Shown here piece after piece: positions 16,591 through 25,740 of a stretch of 64,000 nt of DNA; within the stretch, counting starts at the first letter, position 1, and each line of letters starts with the position of its first letter. This stretch comes from Streptomyces sp. NBC_00459 (lineage in GTDB: Bacteria > Actinomycetota > Actinomycetes > Streptomycetales > Streptomycetaceae), in contig NZ_CP107903.1 of the NCBI RefSeq assembly GCF_036013955.1, forward strand, positions 8,804,001-8,868,000, read 5' to 3'. The position numbers and the translations under genes were made by a program. The notes under the pieces are model-generated. The model did no database searches. It was given only the letters and a program-made list of their open reading frames with translations, and was not told the DNA's origin.

Positions 16591-17931
16591 GTGTCCCCGA
16601 CCCCCGCCCGCGTTACCGCGGTCGACACCTACGACATCCGGTTTCCCACCTCGCGGGAGCTCGACGGCTCCGACGCGATGAATCCCGACCCCGACTACTC
16701 GGCGGCCTATGTCGTGCTGCGTACCGACGCGGCCGACGGGCACGAGGGGCATGGGTTCACCTTCACCATCGGGCGGGGCAACGAGGTCCAGGTCGCCGCG
16801 ATCGACGCGCTGCGCGGTCATGTCGTCGGCCGGTCCGTCGACGAGCTGTGCGCGAACCCGGGCACCCTGAACCGCGACCTGATCGGCGACAGTCAGCTGC
16901 GCTGGCTCGGACCCGAGAAGGGCGTGATGCACATGGCCATCGGCGCGGTCGTCAACGCCGTATGGGATCTCGCCTCGAAACGGGCGGGCCGGCCCCTGTG
17001 GCGGCTGCTCGCCGAGGCCGAACCCGAGTGGCTCGTCCAGCAGGTCGACTTCCGCTACCTCACCGACGCGCTCACCCCCGAGGAGGCCCTCGACCTGCTG
17101 CGCCGGGGCCGGGAGGGCGCCGCCGAACGCACCGCCGAGCTGCTGGCGAAGGGCTTCCCCGCCTACACCACCTCCGCCGGCTGGCTCGGCTACGACGACG
17201 AGAAGCTCACCCGGCTCGCCGCCGAGGCCGTCGCCGACGGCTTCACGCAGATCAAGCTCAAGGTCGGATCGGACCTGGAGGACGACGTACGCCGCTGCCG
17301 GGTCGCCCGCAGTGTCGTCGGCCCCGACATCCGTATGGCGATCGACGCCAACCAGCGCTGGGACGTCGACGAGGCGATCCGCTGGACCAAGGCGCTCGCC
17401 GAGTTCGACCCCTACTGGATCGAGGAGCCCACCAGCCCCGACGACATCCTCGGTCATGCGGCGATCCGCCGGGCCGTGGCCCCCGTCAAGGTCGCCACCG
17501 GCGAGCACGTCCAGAACCGGGTCGTCTTCAAGCAGCTCCTGCAGGCCGACGCCCTCGACATCGTGCAGATCGACGCGGCCCGCGTCGGCGGCGTCAACGA
17601 GAACCTCGCCATCCTGCTGCTCGCCGCCAAGTTCGGCGTCCCCGTCTGCCCGCACGCGGGCGGCGTCGGCCTGTGCGAACTCGTCCAGCACCTGTCGATG
17701 TTCGACTACGTCGCCCTCGCCGGCACGACCGAGAACCGGGTCATCGAATACGTCGATCATCTGCACGGCCACTTCCTCGACCCCGTGGTGATCAGGCAAG
17801 GTCATTACCTGGCACCGACCGCGCCCGGCTTCTCCGCGACCATGCGGCCGGAGTCCATCGCGGAGTTCACGTTCCCCGGCGGCGGCTTCTGGGCTGCCGA
17901 CCTGGCGAAGGAGAAGGGGCAGGCCGCATGA
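16591..17931 (+). CDS. L-fuconate dehydratase (enolase superfamily)
   Basis: 446 residues from GTG 16591. It removes water from L-fuconate to give 2-keto-3-deoxy-L-fuconate. Mandelate-racemase-type catalytic residues are seen in order: K222 and K224 in IKLKVGS, metal ligands D252 (DANQ), E278 (EEPTSPDD) and E305 (ATGEH), and H355 in CPHAGGVGL. The N-terminal block PTSRELDGSDAMNPDPDYSA is typical of FucD rather than of other acid sugar dehydratases. It overlaps the next gene by 4 bases. Specificity is supported by both the sequence block and the neighbours. Confidence 0.92.
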   Translation: MSPTPARVTAVDTYDIRFPTSRELDGSDAMNPDPDYSAAYVVLRTDAADGHEGHGFTFTIGRGNEVQVAAIDALRGHVVGRSVDELCANPGTLNRDLIGDSQLRWLGPEKGVMHMAIGAVVNAVWDLASKRAGRPLWRLLAEAEPEWLVQQVDFRYLTDALTPEEALDLLRRGREGAAERTAELLAKGFPAYTTSAGWLGYDDEKLTRLAAEAVADGFTQIKLKVGSDLEDDVRRCRVARSVVGPDIRMAIDANQRWDVDEAIRWTKALAEFDPYWIEEPTSPDDILGHAAIRRAVAPVKVATGEHVQNRVVFKQLLQADALDIVQIDAARVGGVNENLAILLLAAKFGVPVCPHAGGVGLCELVQHLSMFDYVALAGTTENRVIEYVDHLHGHFLDPVVIRQGHYLAPTAPGFSATMRPESIAEFTFPGGGFWAADLAKEKGQAA

Positions 17932-18683
17932 CCGACTTCGAGGGTCTCAGGGCGCTGGTCACAGGCGGCGCGTCCGGCATCGGCCGGGCCACCGCGGAAC
18001 TGCTGGCGGCGCGCGGTGCGCAGGTCGCGGTCCTCGACCTGGACCCGTCGTCGGTCGAGAAACCGCTGCGCGGCTACCGGGCCGACGTCACCGACGACAC
18101 GTCCGTACGGGAGGCGGTGGCCGCCGCCGTCAGCGACCTCGGCGGCCTTGACATCGTCGTCAACAACGCCGGGATCGGTGCCCAGGGCACCGTCGAGGAC
18201 AACGACGACGAGGAATGGCAGCGCGTCTTCGACGTCAACGTGCTCGGCATGGTCCGCACGGCTCGCGCCGCCCTGCCCCACCTGAGGAACTCGGCGCACG
18301 CCGCGATAGTGAACACCTGCTCGATCGCGGCCACGGCGGGCCTGCCCCAGCGGGCCCTGTACAGCGCCACCAAGGGCGCCGTGTACTCGCTGACCCTGGC
18401 GATGGCCGCCGACCACGTCCGGGAGGGCGTCCGCGTGAACTGCGTCAACCCGGGGACGGTCGACACACCGTGGGTCGGCCGTCTACTCGACTCGGCCACC
18501 GACTCCGCCGCCGAGCGTGCCGCGCTGGAGTCCCGCCAGCCCACGGGCCGCCTGGTCTCGGCAGACGAAGTCGCGGGTGCCATCGCCTACTTGGCGAGCC
18601 CGCTGTCCGGCGCCACCACCGGCACCTCACTCGCCGTCGACGGCGGTATGCAGGGCCTGCGACTGCGTCCGGCGGCCCGGTGA
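17928..18683 (+). CDS. SDR dehydrogenase, likely 2-keto-3-deoxy-L-fuconate dehydrogenase
   Basis: 251 residues. Classical SDR: TGGASGIG near residue 12, NNAGIG near 81, Ser in NTCSIAATAG and YSATK as the active-site YxxxK. In the oxidative L-fucose pathway an SDR oxidises 2-keto-3-deoxy-L-fuconate at C4 to the 2,4-diketo acid with NAD+. Its overlap with both the dehydratase gene (ATGA) and the reductase gene (GTGA) supports that role. Homologues could act on related sugar acids, so the exact substrate is inferred. Confidence 0.87.
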   Translation: MTDFEGLRALVTGGASGIGRATAELLAARGAQVAVLDLDPSSVEKPLRGYRADVTDDTSVREAVAAAVSDLGGLDIVVNNAGIGAQGTVEDNDDEEWQRVFDVNVLGMVRTARAALPHLRNSAHAAIVNTCSIAATAGLPQRALYSATKGAVYSLTLAMAADHVREGVRVNCVNPGTVDTPWVGRLLDSATDSAAERAALESRQPTGRLVSADEVAGAIAYLASPLSGATTGTSLAVDGGMQGLRLRPAAR

Positions 18684-19723
18684 ACACTCCGGACAACACC
18701 GCAGCGGGCTCTCGGATGTCAGCGCCCGCGCCGATGCCGGTGCACGCGCTCGGTCGCAGCCGCGTCGAGGTCACCGGCCTGGGCTTCGGCGCCGCCGCCA
18801 TCGGCAACCTCTTCACCGAGGTCACCGAGGAACAGGCGCACGACGCCGTGTCCGCCGCCTGGGGCGCGGGCATCCGCTACTTCGACACCGCGCCGCACTA
18901 CGGCATCGGCCTCTCCGAACGCCGCCTGGGGGCAGCCCTGCGCGAGCACCCGCGCTCGGCGTACACGATCTCCACGAAGGTCGGCCGCCGCCTCGAACCC
19001 ACCGAGGGCCCGGCGGGCGACGACCTCGCCAACGGCTTCGCGGTCCCCGCAACCCACCACCGAGTCTGGGACTTCAGCGCCGACGGCGTACGCCGCACGC
19101 TGGAGGCGAGCCTGGAGCGGCTCGGTGTCGACCACGTCGACGTCGTCTACCTCCACGACCCCGACGACCACGCCGAGTCGGCCTTCCGCGAGGCCTACCC
19201 GGCGCTGGAGAAACTCCGCTCGGAAGGCGTCGTGCGGGCGATCGGCGCGGGCATGAACCAGGCGGAGATGCTCACCCGCTTCGTCCGGGACACCGACGTC
19301 GATGTCGTGCTGTGCGCCGGCCGCTACACACTCCTCGACCAGAGCGCGCTCACCGAACTGCTGCCGGCCGCCGTCGAACGGGGCACGTCCGTCGTGATCG
19401 GCGGCGCCTTCAACTCCGGGCTGCTGGCGGACCCGAGGCCCGGGGCGACATACAACTACGCGGCAGCGTCGGGTGAGTTGCTGGACCGCGCCCTGCGCAT
19501 GAAGTCCGTCGCGGACCGCCACGGAATCACCCTGCGAGCCGCCGCGCTCGCCTTCTGCGCGGCCCATCCGGCCGTCGCCGGCGTCCTCGTCGGAACCCGT
19601 ACGGCCGCCGAAGTCCGGGACTGCGCCGAGCAGTTCGCCGTAACCGTGCCCGAGGCCTTCTGGCAGGAACTCAGGGACACCGGTCTGCTGTCCACCGAAG
19701 AGCCGTCGGAGGAGCCGTCATGA
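18680..19723 (+). CDS. Aldo/keto reductase, likely L-fucose 1-dehydrogenase
   Basis: 347 residues from GTG 18680, which overlaps the previous stop; ATG 18716 is an alternative start that would omit a 12-residue unconserved lead. The tetrad of the aldo/keto reductase family is complete: D69 (RYFDTAPHYG), Y74, K100 (ISTKVG) and H159 (VYLHDPDDH). The group includes NAD(P)-dependent L-fucose dehydrogenases and pyridoxal dehydrogenases. In this operon it would oxidise L-fucose to L-fucono-lactone. Followed by the mutarotase with a 4-base overlap. Confidence 0.87.
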   Translation: MNTPDNTAAGSRMSAPAPMPVHALGRSRVEVTGLGFGAAAIGNLFTEVTEEQAHDAVSAAWGAGIRYFDTAPHYGIGLSERRLGAALREHPRSAYTISTKVGRRLEPTEGPAGDDLANGFAVPATHHRVWDFSADGVRRTLEASLERLGVDHVDVVYLHDPDDHAESAFREAYPALEKLRSEGVVRAIGAGMNQAEMLTRFVRDTDVDVVLCAGRYTLLDQSALTELLPAAVERGTSVVIGGAFNSGLLADPRPGATYNYAAASGELLDRALRMKSVADRHGITLRAAALAFCAAHPAVAGVLVGTRTAAEVRDCAEQFAVTVPEAFWQELRDTGLLSTEEPSEEPS

Positions 19724-20034
19724 GAGTGGCCCTGCACACCAAGGTCCGCGCCGACCGTGTCGCCGAGTACGACGCCGCCCACCGCGAGGTCCCCGTCGAG
19801 CTGACCGACGCGATCCGCGCCGCCGGTGCCACCTCCTGGACGATCTGGCGCAGCGGCACCGACCTCTTCCACGTCCTGGAGTGCGCGGACTACGCCCTCC
19901 TCCTGGCCGAGTTGGAGAAACTGCCGGTCAACGTGGCCTGGCAGGCCCGGATGGCCGAACTCCTCGACGTGGTGCACGACTACTCCGCCGAGGGCACGGA
20001 GTCGGGCCTGCCGGTGGTCTGGGAGCTGCCGTGA
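19720..20034 (+). CDS. L-rhamnose/L-fucose mutarotase (RhaM-like)
   Basis: 104 residues, the usual length for this ferredoxin-fold family. Conserved features are the early VALHTKVRADRVAEYDAAH helix, the SWTIWRSGTDLFHVLEC strand pair and the C-terminal VWEL. It interconverts alpha and beta anomers of L-fucose or L-rhamnose, feeding the dehydrogenase. It overlaps genes on both sides (ATGA and GTGA), consistent with tight co-expression. Confidence 0.9.
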   Translation: MRVALHTKVRADRVAEYDAAHREVPVELTDAIRAAGATSWTIWRSGTDLFHVLECADYALLLAELEKLPVNVAWQARMAELLDVVHDYSAEGTESGLPVVWELP

Positions 20035-20867
20035 CGGTCGTCGACGCGCACCACCATCTGTGGGACCTGTCGGTCCGGGACCAGGACTGGATCGCCGGGG
20101 ACAGTCCACTGCGCCGGGACTTCACCATGGAGGACCTCCGGCCCGAGGCCCGCGCGGCCGACGTCGACCGCACGATCCTCGTCCAGACGGTCACCGTGCC
20201 CGAGGAGACCCCGGAGTTCCTGGCGCTCGCGGCGGAGCACGAGCTGATCGCGGGCGTCGTCGGCTGGACGGACCTGACCCGTACCGACATCGCCGACGAG
20301 CTCGCCAGGCTGCGCGCACTGCCCGGCGGCGAGTATCTGAGGGGCATCCGTCACCAGGTCCAGGGCGAGCCGGATCCGGAGTGGCTGCTGCGCGCGGACG
20401 TACGCCGTGGACTTGCCGCAGTCGCCGACGCCGGCCTGGTGTACGACCTGGTCGTCCTCCCGCACCAGTTGTCCGCGTGCGTAGGGGCGGCCGAGTCGCT
20501 GCCGCAGCTCACCTTCGTCCTGGACCACCTGGGCAAGCCGCCGATCGCCTCCGGCGCGACGGAGCCGTGGGCCTCGGAGCTCCGCTCTCTGGCGGCCCTG
20601 CCCAACGCGGTCGGAAAGCTCTCCGGTCTGGTCACCGAGGCGGACCACACCTCCTGGAAGTCCGACGACCTGCGCCCGTACGCGGACACGGTCCTGGACG
20701 CCTTCGGTCCGGGCCGGCTGATGTTCGGCTCCGACTGGCCGGTGTGCACACTCGCCGCTTCGTACGGCCAAGTGATCTCCCTGGCCGAGGAGTTGACCGC
20801 ATCCCTCGACGCGAGCGAACGCGAGCAGGTCTTCACAGGCACGGCGACCCGCGTCTACGGCCTCTGA
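20031..20867 (+). CDS. Amidohydrolase-family sugar lactonase, likely L-fuconolactonase
   Basis: 278 residues from GTG 20031. TIM-barrel amidohydrolase_2 family: N-terminal DAHHHLWDL, the DHLGKPP strand end and FGSDWPVC carrying the catalytic Asp. The family includes lactonases for L-fucono- and L-rhamnono-lactone. It would hydrolyse the lactone made by the reductase to L-fuconate for the dehydratase, which completes the upper pathway. Last gene of the operon; its 3' end overlaps by 13 bases the end of the convergent lipase maturation factor gene. Confidence 0.9.
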   Translation: MTVVDAHHHLWDLSVRDQDWIAGDSPLRRDFTMEDLRPEARAADVDRTILVQTVTVPEETPEFLALAAEHELIAGVVGWTDLTRTDIADELARLRALPGGEYLRGIRHQVQGEPDPEWLLRADVRRGLAAVADAGLVYDLVVLPHQLSACVGAAESLPQLTFVLDHLGKPPIASGATEPWASELRSLAALPNAVGKLSGLVTEADHTSWKSDDLRPYADTVLDAFGPGRLMFGSDWPVCTLAASYGQVISLAEELTASLDASEREQVFTGTATRVYGL

Positions 20868-22279
20868 CCCGACCGGGCGAGCCGTGTCGGGGGCATGAAC
20901 TCCCGTACGTACACCCGCTCCCAGCGTGCACCGGTAGCCCGCAGCTCCCGCCAGGTCGTGTAGCGGTAGCGGAAGAGGCGGGCGCGGACGCAGCGCGGGG
21001 GCGCGTCCTGCGGGAACGGGCAGACGCGCAGCAGCCGGAGCGTGTCGCGGTCGTTCTCCAGGAGCCGTTCGACCAGCGCGCCGAACCACGATCCCGCGTA
21101 CGCGGGCGACAGCGCGGCGAACCACATCATCCAGTCGAGCCGCAGATGGTAGGGCGCGAACTGGCGCGGCCGGCGCCGGGGATCACCCGGCTTGCCCTTG
21201 AACTCGTACTCCCGCCAGTCGGAGTCCTCGCGAGGTACGTCGTCGGCGGTGCCCTCGACGATCACCTCGTAGCGGACGCGGCTCACGCTGCCGAAGGCGC
21301 CGTAGGTGTTGACCAGATGGAGCGGGTCGAAGGAGCGGTTCATGACCTGGCGGCGCGAGAGCATGTTGCGGACCGGGCGGTAGCTGAGGGCGACCAGTGC
21401 CGTGCCGACGGCCAGGACCACGATCTCGTACCAGAGCGGGGCGTCCGGGGAAGGCGTCGGCGCGGTGTCCGGGAGACGTACCGCCGACAGTGCCAGCACG
21501 ATCGTGATCCAGTTGAGCCAGGCGAAGTTGCCCGACAGAACCAGCCACAGCTGGGTGACGATCATCAGGGACGCGGCGGCCGTCGCCACCGGCTGGGGGG
21601 TGAACAGCAGGACGGGGACGGCGAGTTGGGTGAGGTGGTTGGCGGCTGTCTCGATGAGGTGGACCGGCTTGGGGAGATGGTGGAAGTACCAGCTCAGCGG
21701 GCCCGGCATCGGCTGGGTCTCGTGGTGGAAGTCGAGGCAGGTCAGTTTCCGCCAGCACGCGTCGCCGCGCATCTTGATCAGGCCGGCGCCGAACTCGACG
21801 CGGAACAGGATCCAGCGCAGCAGGAACAGCACCAGGACCGGCGGCGCGACCTCGTCGTTGCCCAGGAACACGGCGAGGAAGCCGACCTCCAGGAGCAGCG
21901 ACTCCCAGCCGAAGCCGTACCAGGTCTGCCCGACGTTGACGATCGACAGATACATCGCCCACGGCAGCAGCCACAGCAACATCCCGGCCCAGAGCGGGAG
22001 TCGAGAGTCCAGCCCCGCCAGCAGCGCCACCGAGACCGCGCAGCCCGACCAGGACCAGACGGCGAAGAAGCGGTCGGAGTAGTGGAGTTGGAACACGCTC
22101 GGTGCCTGCCCGAAAGGCACGTGGGCGACCAGACGGGGGACCGGAAGCATGCCCCGCTCACCGATGAGCGCCCGGAACTGGCGGGCCGCGCCCAGGAACG
22201 CGACGAGGTAGACGCAGGCCAGGCCCCGCTGGAAGAGCTGTCGGCTCAGCCAGTAGTCGGGTGCGGTGAACCACTCCAC
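20855..22279 (-). CDS. Lipase maturation factor family membrane protein
   Basis: 474 residues from the GTG at 22279, chosen because a strong purine run (GGGAGGGAGAGAGGAG) lies just upstream; an ATG at 22333 has no good ribosome site. It has several membrane segments between residues ~15 and 330, and the family blocks SIVNVGQTWYGFGWESLLLE and GAGLIKMRGD, WRKLTCLDFHHETQPMPGP. The soluble C-terminal part (YEFKGKPGDPRRRP, APYHLRLDWMMWFAAL) also fits. In animals the family helps lipase folding in the ER; the bacterial role is unknown. Convergent with the fucose operon. Confidence 0.87.
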   Translation of the reverse strand: MEWFTAPDYWLSRQLFQRGLACVYLVAFLGAARQFRALIGERGMLPVPRLVAHVPFGQAPSVFQLHYSDRFFAVWSWSGCAVSVALLAGLDSRLPLWAGMLLWLLPWAMYLSIVNVGQTWYGFGWESLLLEVGFLAVFLGNDEVAPPVLVLFLLRWILFRVEFGAGLIKMRGDACWRKLTCLDFHHETQPMPGPLSWYFHHLPKPVHLIETAANHLTQLAVPVLLFTPQPVATAAASLMIVTQLWLVLSGNFAWLNWITIVLALSAVRLPDTAPTPSPDAPLWYEIVVLAVGTALVALSYRPVRNMLSRRQVMNRSFDPLHLVNTYGAFGSVSRVRYEVIVEGTADDVPREDSDWREYEFKGKPGDPRRRPRQFAPYHLRLDWMMWFAALSPAYAGSWFGALVERLLENDRDTLRLLRVCPFPQDAPPRCVRARLFRYRYTTWRELRATGARWERVYVREFMPPTRLARSGQRP

Positions 22280-22395
22280 GCCGGCCGCTCCTCTCTCCCT
22301 CCCCGTTCCCCTTCCCGCCGCCTGCCCTTCCATTGTGACCGTGGGTGACGGTTCTCGGCTTGCGTACGCCGAGTGGGGGACGCAGACAATGGGGA

Positions 22396-22659
22396 ATGCA
22401 CCGAACCCTGGTCACGGTCTGCGCACTCTCGACGGTCCTGTTCGTCGGCGGCTGGGACGGCGACCCGCCGGGCGAGGAGGCCGTGTCCCCGGACGACGTC
22501 GGACTCGGCACGGCCCAGGACGCCTGCAGTGACATCGGCCCCGACCGGGTCCCGGAGATCCCCGACCTCCCCGACGGCGGCGGCCTGATTCCCGACGAGA
22601 CCACCACCGGGTACGGCTCCTACGTCCCGTACGACCCCTGCGAGGGCTTCGGCGAGTGA
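22396..22659 (+). CDS. Small secreted protein, unknown
   Basis: 87 residues from ATG 22396 with a GGGG stretch just before it. A short signal-like N-terminus (MHRTLVTVCALSTVLFVGG) is followed by an acidic, Pro/Gly-rich mature part with two Cys (DACSDIG and PYDPCEGFGE) that could form a disulfide. No known domain is visible. It is tandem with the phosphatase gene downstream and divergent from the lipase maturation gene. Codon use fits a real gene, but short length limits confidence. Confidence 0.6.
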   Translation: MHRTLVTVCALSTVLFVGGWDGDPPGEEAVSPDDVGLGTAQDACSDIGPDRVPEIPDLPDGGGLIPDETTTGYGSYVPYDPCEGFGE

Positions 22660-22723
22660 GAATCGCCCGGCGAAAGCCGTCGGACAAGTCGAAGAATCAG
22701 CCAAATACTGGCAGTGTGGGCGC

Positions 22724-24811
22724 ATGGCTGATCGGGGAGCGAGCGCCCTGTCACTCCCGGACGACTGGCCCGCCCACCCGGACCCGGTTCTGGCGCTCAA
22801 CCGCATGGGGACGTTCGACTGGGATCTGGACGCAGGCCTGTTCCACATGGACGCCGTGGCGTTCGAGATCTTCGATCTGCGCCCCGACGAGTACGACGGG
22901 CACCCCGAGAGCCTGGCCGTGCGGGTGCCCCCGATGGAGGGCCGCCGGCTCGACTCCGTCGTCAGCGAGGCGATGAAGGACGGCAGCGAGAACTACGGCG
23001 CGTACTTCCGCGTCCGCCGCCGTGACGGCACCCTGCGCTGGACCCACACCCAGGGCTACATCCGTCGCGACGACACGGGCCGCCCGCGCCGGATCATCGG
23101 CCTCGTGCGCGACGCCACGCAGGAGCTGCGGGACAGCCAGGCCCGTAGCGAACAGGCCGCCCAGGACGAGGTCCGGCGCCGCCAGACCAACGTCGTCACG
23201 GTCATCACGGCGGCCCTCGCCCACGCCCGCACCGTGGAGGACGTCATCGACGTCCTCACCGACTCCCACGGCGTGCCCCACCTCGGGGCGGCCAGCCTGG
23301 TCATGGGCCTGGTGGAGGCCGGCCGTATCCGGCTGGTCGCCGAGGGCCCGGCGGGCGCCTCCGTACCCGGCACCCGCATCACCCGTATCGACGAGCCCTA
23401 CCCGATGGGCGACGTCGTACGGACCCTCAGCCCGCGTTTCATCGAGTCGCCGGAGGAGTTCGCGGACGGATACCCGATCCTGTGGCCGCACCTCACCGAC
23501 CTGAAGATCACCTCGGCCGCCTATCTGCCGCTCATCGCGCAGGCCCGGCCGATCGGCGCGATGGGTCTGCTCTACAACGACCGGTACGGATTCTCGGCGG
23601 AGGACCGGGCCGTACTCGTCGCGCTCGGCACCAGCATCGCCCAGAGCCTCCAGCGGGCCATGCTCTACGAGCAGGAGAAGGACCTCGCCCAGGGCCTCCA
23701 GCAGGCGATGCTGCCCCGCTCCATCCCCGACGTGCCCGGCGCCGACATCGCCGTCCGCTACCGCGCCGCCTCCTCCGGCGGCCAGCTCGGCCGGGACATC
23801 GGCGGCGACTGGTACGACGTGATCCCGCTGCCGGGCGGCCGGGTCGGCGCGGTCATCGGTGACGTACAGGGCCACGACACCCACGCGGCGGCCGTCATGG
23901 GCCAGCTGCGGATCGTCCTGAAGGCCTACGCGTCCGAGGGGCACCCGCCCGCCACGGTGATGGCCCGTGCCTCCGTCTTCCTCCACGAACTCGACACCGA
24001 CCGCTTCGCGACCTGCCTGTACGCGGAGGCAGACCTCTCCACCGGGGTGGTCCAGGCGGTCCGCGCCGGTCACCTCGACCCGCTGGTCCGGCGCGCCGAC
24101 GGCACCTGCCACCGTGTCCGGGTCGACGGTGGGCTGCCGCTCGGCCTCTCCGCCGAGTTCGGGCGCCTCACCTACCCGGTGGCCACCCTCGAACTGGACC
24201 CCGGCGAGACCCTGGTGCTGTGCACGGACGGGCTCATCGAGCAGCCCGGCGCCGACCTCGACGACGGGCTGCGGACCCTCCGGGCGCTCATCGCCGCAGG
24301 CCCGGAGAGCGTCTGGGAACTCGCCGACTGCCTCATCGAGGTGGCCGACGAGCGAAGCGGGGACGACGACGTGGCCCTGCTGCTCCTGCGCCGCCGGGGA
24401 CTGGCCGCCGTACAGTCCGCCGGCCGGCTCCAGCAGCATGTCGCGCCCGCCGACCCCGACGCGCTGAGCGAGGCCAGGCACATGATCGGCGCTGCGGTCC
24501 GGGCCTGGGGCGCCCGGGAATGCGCCGACGAGGTCGAACTGGTGGCCGACGAGCTGATCACCAACGCCCTGATGCACACCGAGGGCGCGGCGGTCGTCAC
24601 CCTGCGCGTGCTGAGCGGCACGGAACGACGGCTGCGCGTCGAGGTCGAGGACTCCTCCAGCGCGCTGCCGCGCCGCCGGGAGGCGGGGGAGTCCGGGGTC
24701 TCCGGGCGTGGCCTGCTCCTGGTCGACCTCCTCGCGGACGACTGGGGCGTCGAGGCGCGGGGTGGCGGCAAGGTCGTGTGGTGCGAGTTCGCGGTGCCGC
24801 CCACGAGCTGA
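22724..24811 (+). CDS. PAS-GAF-SpoIIE phosphatase with C-terminal ATPase domain
   Basis: 695 residues. Domains in order: PAS (about 20-130; FRVRRRDGTLRWTHTQGYIRRDDTG), a short coiled linker, GAF (about 150-310), PP2C/SpoIIE serine phosphatase (about 325-560; GGDWYDVIPLPGGR, GDVQGHD, CTDGLIEQ, RSGDDDVALLLL carrying metal-binding acids), and an RsbW-like HATPase (about 575-690; ADELITNALMH). This layout is very common in Streptomyces and usually controls anti-sigma/anti-anti-sigma switches. No anti-anti-sigma gene is adjacent, so the partner is unknown. No membrane segment. Confidence 0.92.
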   Translation: MADRGASALSLPDDWPAHPDPVLALNRMGTFDWDLDAGLFHMDAVAFEIFDLRPDEYDGHPESLAVRVPPMEGRRLDSVVSEAMKDGSENYGAYFRVRRRDGTLRWTHTQGYIRRDDTGRPRRIIGLVRDATQELRDSQARSEQAAQDEVRRRQTNVVTVITAALAHARTVEDVIDVLTDSHGVPHLGAASLVMGLVEAGRIRLVAEGPAGASVPGTRITRIDEPYPMGDVVRTLSPRFIESPEEFADGYPILWPHLTDLKITSAAYLPLIAQARPIGAMGLLYNDRYGFSAEDRAVLVALGTSIAQSLQRAMLYEQEKDLAQGLQQAMLPRSIPDVPGADIAVRYRAASSGGQLGRDIGGDWYDVIPLPGGRVGAVIGDVQGHDTHAAAVMGQLRIVLKAYASEGHPPATVMARASVFLHELDTDRFATCLYAEADLSTGVVQAVRAGHLDPLVRRADGTCHRVRVDGGLPLGLSAEFGRLTYPVATLELDPGETLVLCTDGLIEQPGADLDDGLRTLRALIAAGPESVWELADCLIEVADERSGDDDVALLLLRRRGLAAVQSAGRLQQHVAPADPDALSEARHMIGAAVRAWGARECADEVELVADELITNALMHTEGAAVVTLRVLSGTERRLRVEVEDSSSALPRRREAGESGVSGRGLLLVDLLADDWGVEARGGGKVVWCEFAVPPTS

Positions 24812-24842
24812 GCGCCGGGGCGCGCGGTGGCACTCTGGACGT

Positions 24843-25706
24843 ATGCCGGAACTTCCCGAGGTCGAAGCGCTCAGGGTCTTCCTGACCGACCGGCTCGTGG
24901 GCCATGAGATGGTCCGCGTGCTGCCCGTCGCGATCAGCGTCCTGAAGACGTACGACCCACCGGTCACCGCCCTTGAGGGCCGCGAGGTCACCGCAGTGCA
25001 CCGGCACGGCAAGTTCCTCGACCTGACGGCGGACGGCGGCCTGCACTTCGTGACCCATCTGGCCCGCGCGGGCTGGCTGCACTGGCGCGACCGCCTCCGC
25101 GACGGCCCGCCGAAGCCTGGAAAGGGCCCGCTCGCACTGCGTGTCGCCTTGGAGACGGGCGAGGGCTTCGACCTCACCGAGGCGGGCACCCAGAAGCGGC
25201 TCGCGGTGTACGTCGTACACGATCCGCAGGAGGTGCCCGGTGTGGCCCGCCTCGGTCCGGACCCGCTCGCCGACGACTTCGACGAGGCGCGCCTCGCCGG
25301 TCTGCTGACGGGGGAGCGGCGACAGCTGAAGGGCGCGCTGCGCGACCAGAGCCTGATCGCGGGGGTGGGGAACGCCTACAGCGACGAGATCCTGCACGTC
25401 GCGCGGATGTCCCCGTTCAAGCTGGCCGCCTCACTCACGCCGGAGGAGAACCGGCGGTTGTACGAGGCACTGCGCACGACGCTCACCGAGGCGATCGAGC
25501 GCTCCCGGGGCCTTGCGGCCGGACGCCTGAAGGCGGAGAAGAAGAGCGGCCTGCGGGTGCACGGCCGGACCGGCGAGCCCTGCCCGGTCTGCGGGGACAC
25601 CGTCCGCGAGGTCTCCTTCAGCGACTCCTCGCTCCAGTACTGCCCCACCTGCCAGACGGGCGGCAGACCGCTCGCGGACCGCCGTATGTCACGCCTGCTG
25701 AAGTAG
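24843..25706 (+). CDS. Fpg/Nei family DNA glycosylase
   Basis: 287 residues from ATG 24843. It starts MPELPEVE, the family N-terminus whose Pro and Glu act in catalysis, and has the conserved Lys in HRHGKFLDL. The helix-two-turn-helix block (SLIAGVGNAYSDEIL) and a C-terminal zinc finger (CPVC...CPTC) are complete. It excises oxidised bases and nicks the abasic site. The absence of clear Fpg-specific loop residues means Fpg versus Nei cannot be decided. Only 32 bases lie after the phosphatase stop, so it may be read from the same transcript. Confidence 0.9.
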   Translation: MPELPEVEALRVFLTDRLVGHEMVRVLPVAISVLKTYDPPVTALEGREVTAVHRHGKFLDLTADGGLHFVTHLARAGWLHWRDRLRDGPPKPGKGPLALRVALETGEGFDLTEAGTQKRLAVYVVHDPQEVPGVARLGPDPLADDFDEARLAGLLTGERRQLKGALRDQSLIAGVGNAYSDEILHVARMSPFKLAASLTPEENRRLYEALRTTLTEAIERSRGLAAGRLKAEKKSGLRVHGRTGEPCPVCGDTVREVSFSDSSLQYCPTCQTGGRPLADRRMSRLLK

Positions 25707-25707
25707 G

Positions 25708-25739
25708 CCGACGGGCAGCCCACGGCAGGCGTCCGTCGG
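25708..25739. terminator. Hairpin between convergent genes
   Basis: Seven-bp arms at 25708-25714 and 25733-25739 in the 34-base gap between the glycosylase stop and the anti-sigma stop on the other strand. Moderate support. Confidence 0.5.
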
Positions 25740-25740
25740 G

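Noticed and set aside
22751..25189. Minus-strand open frame of 812 codons across the phosphatase and glycosylase genes
   Set aside because: Covers two real plus-strand genes and their gap; no domain, biased composition.
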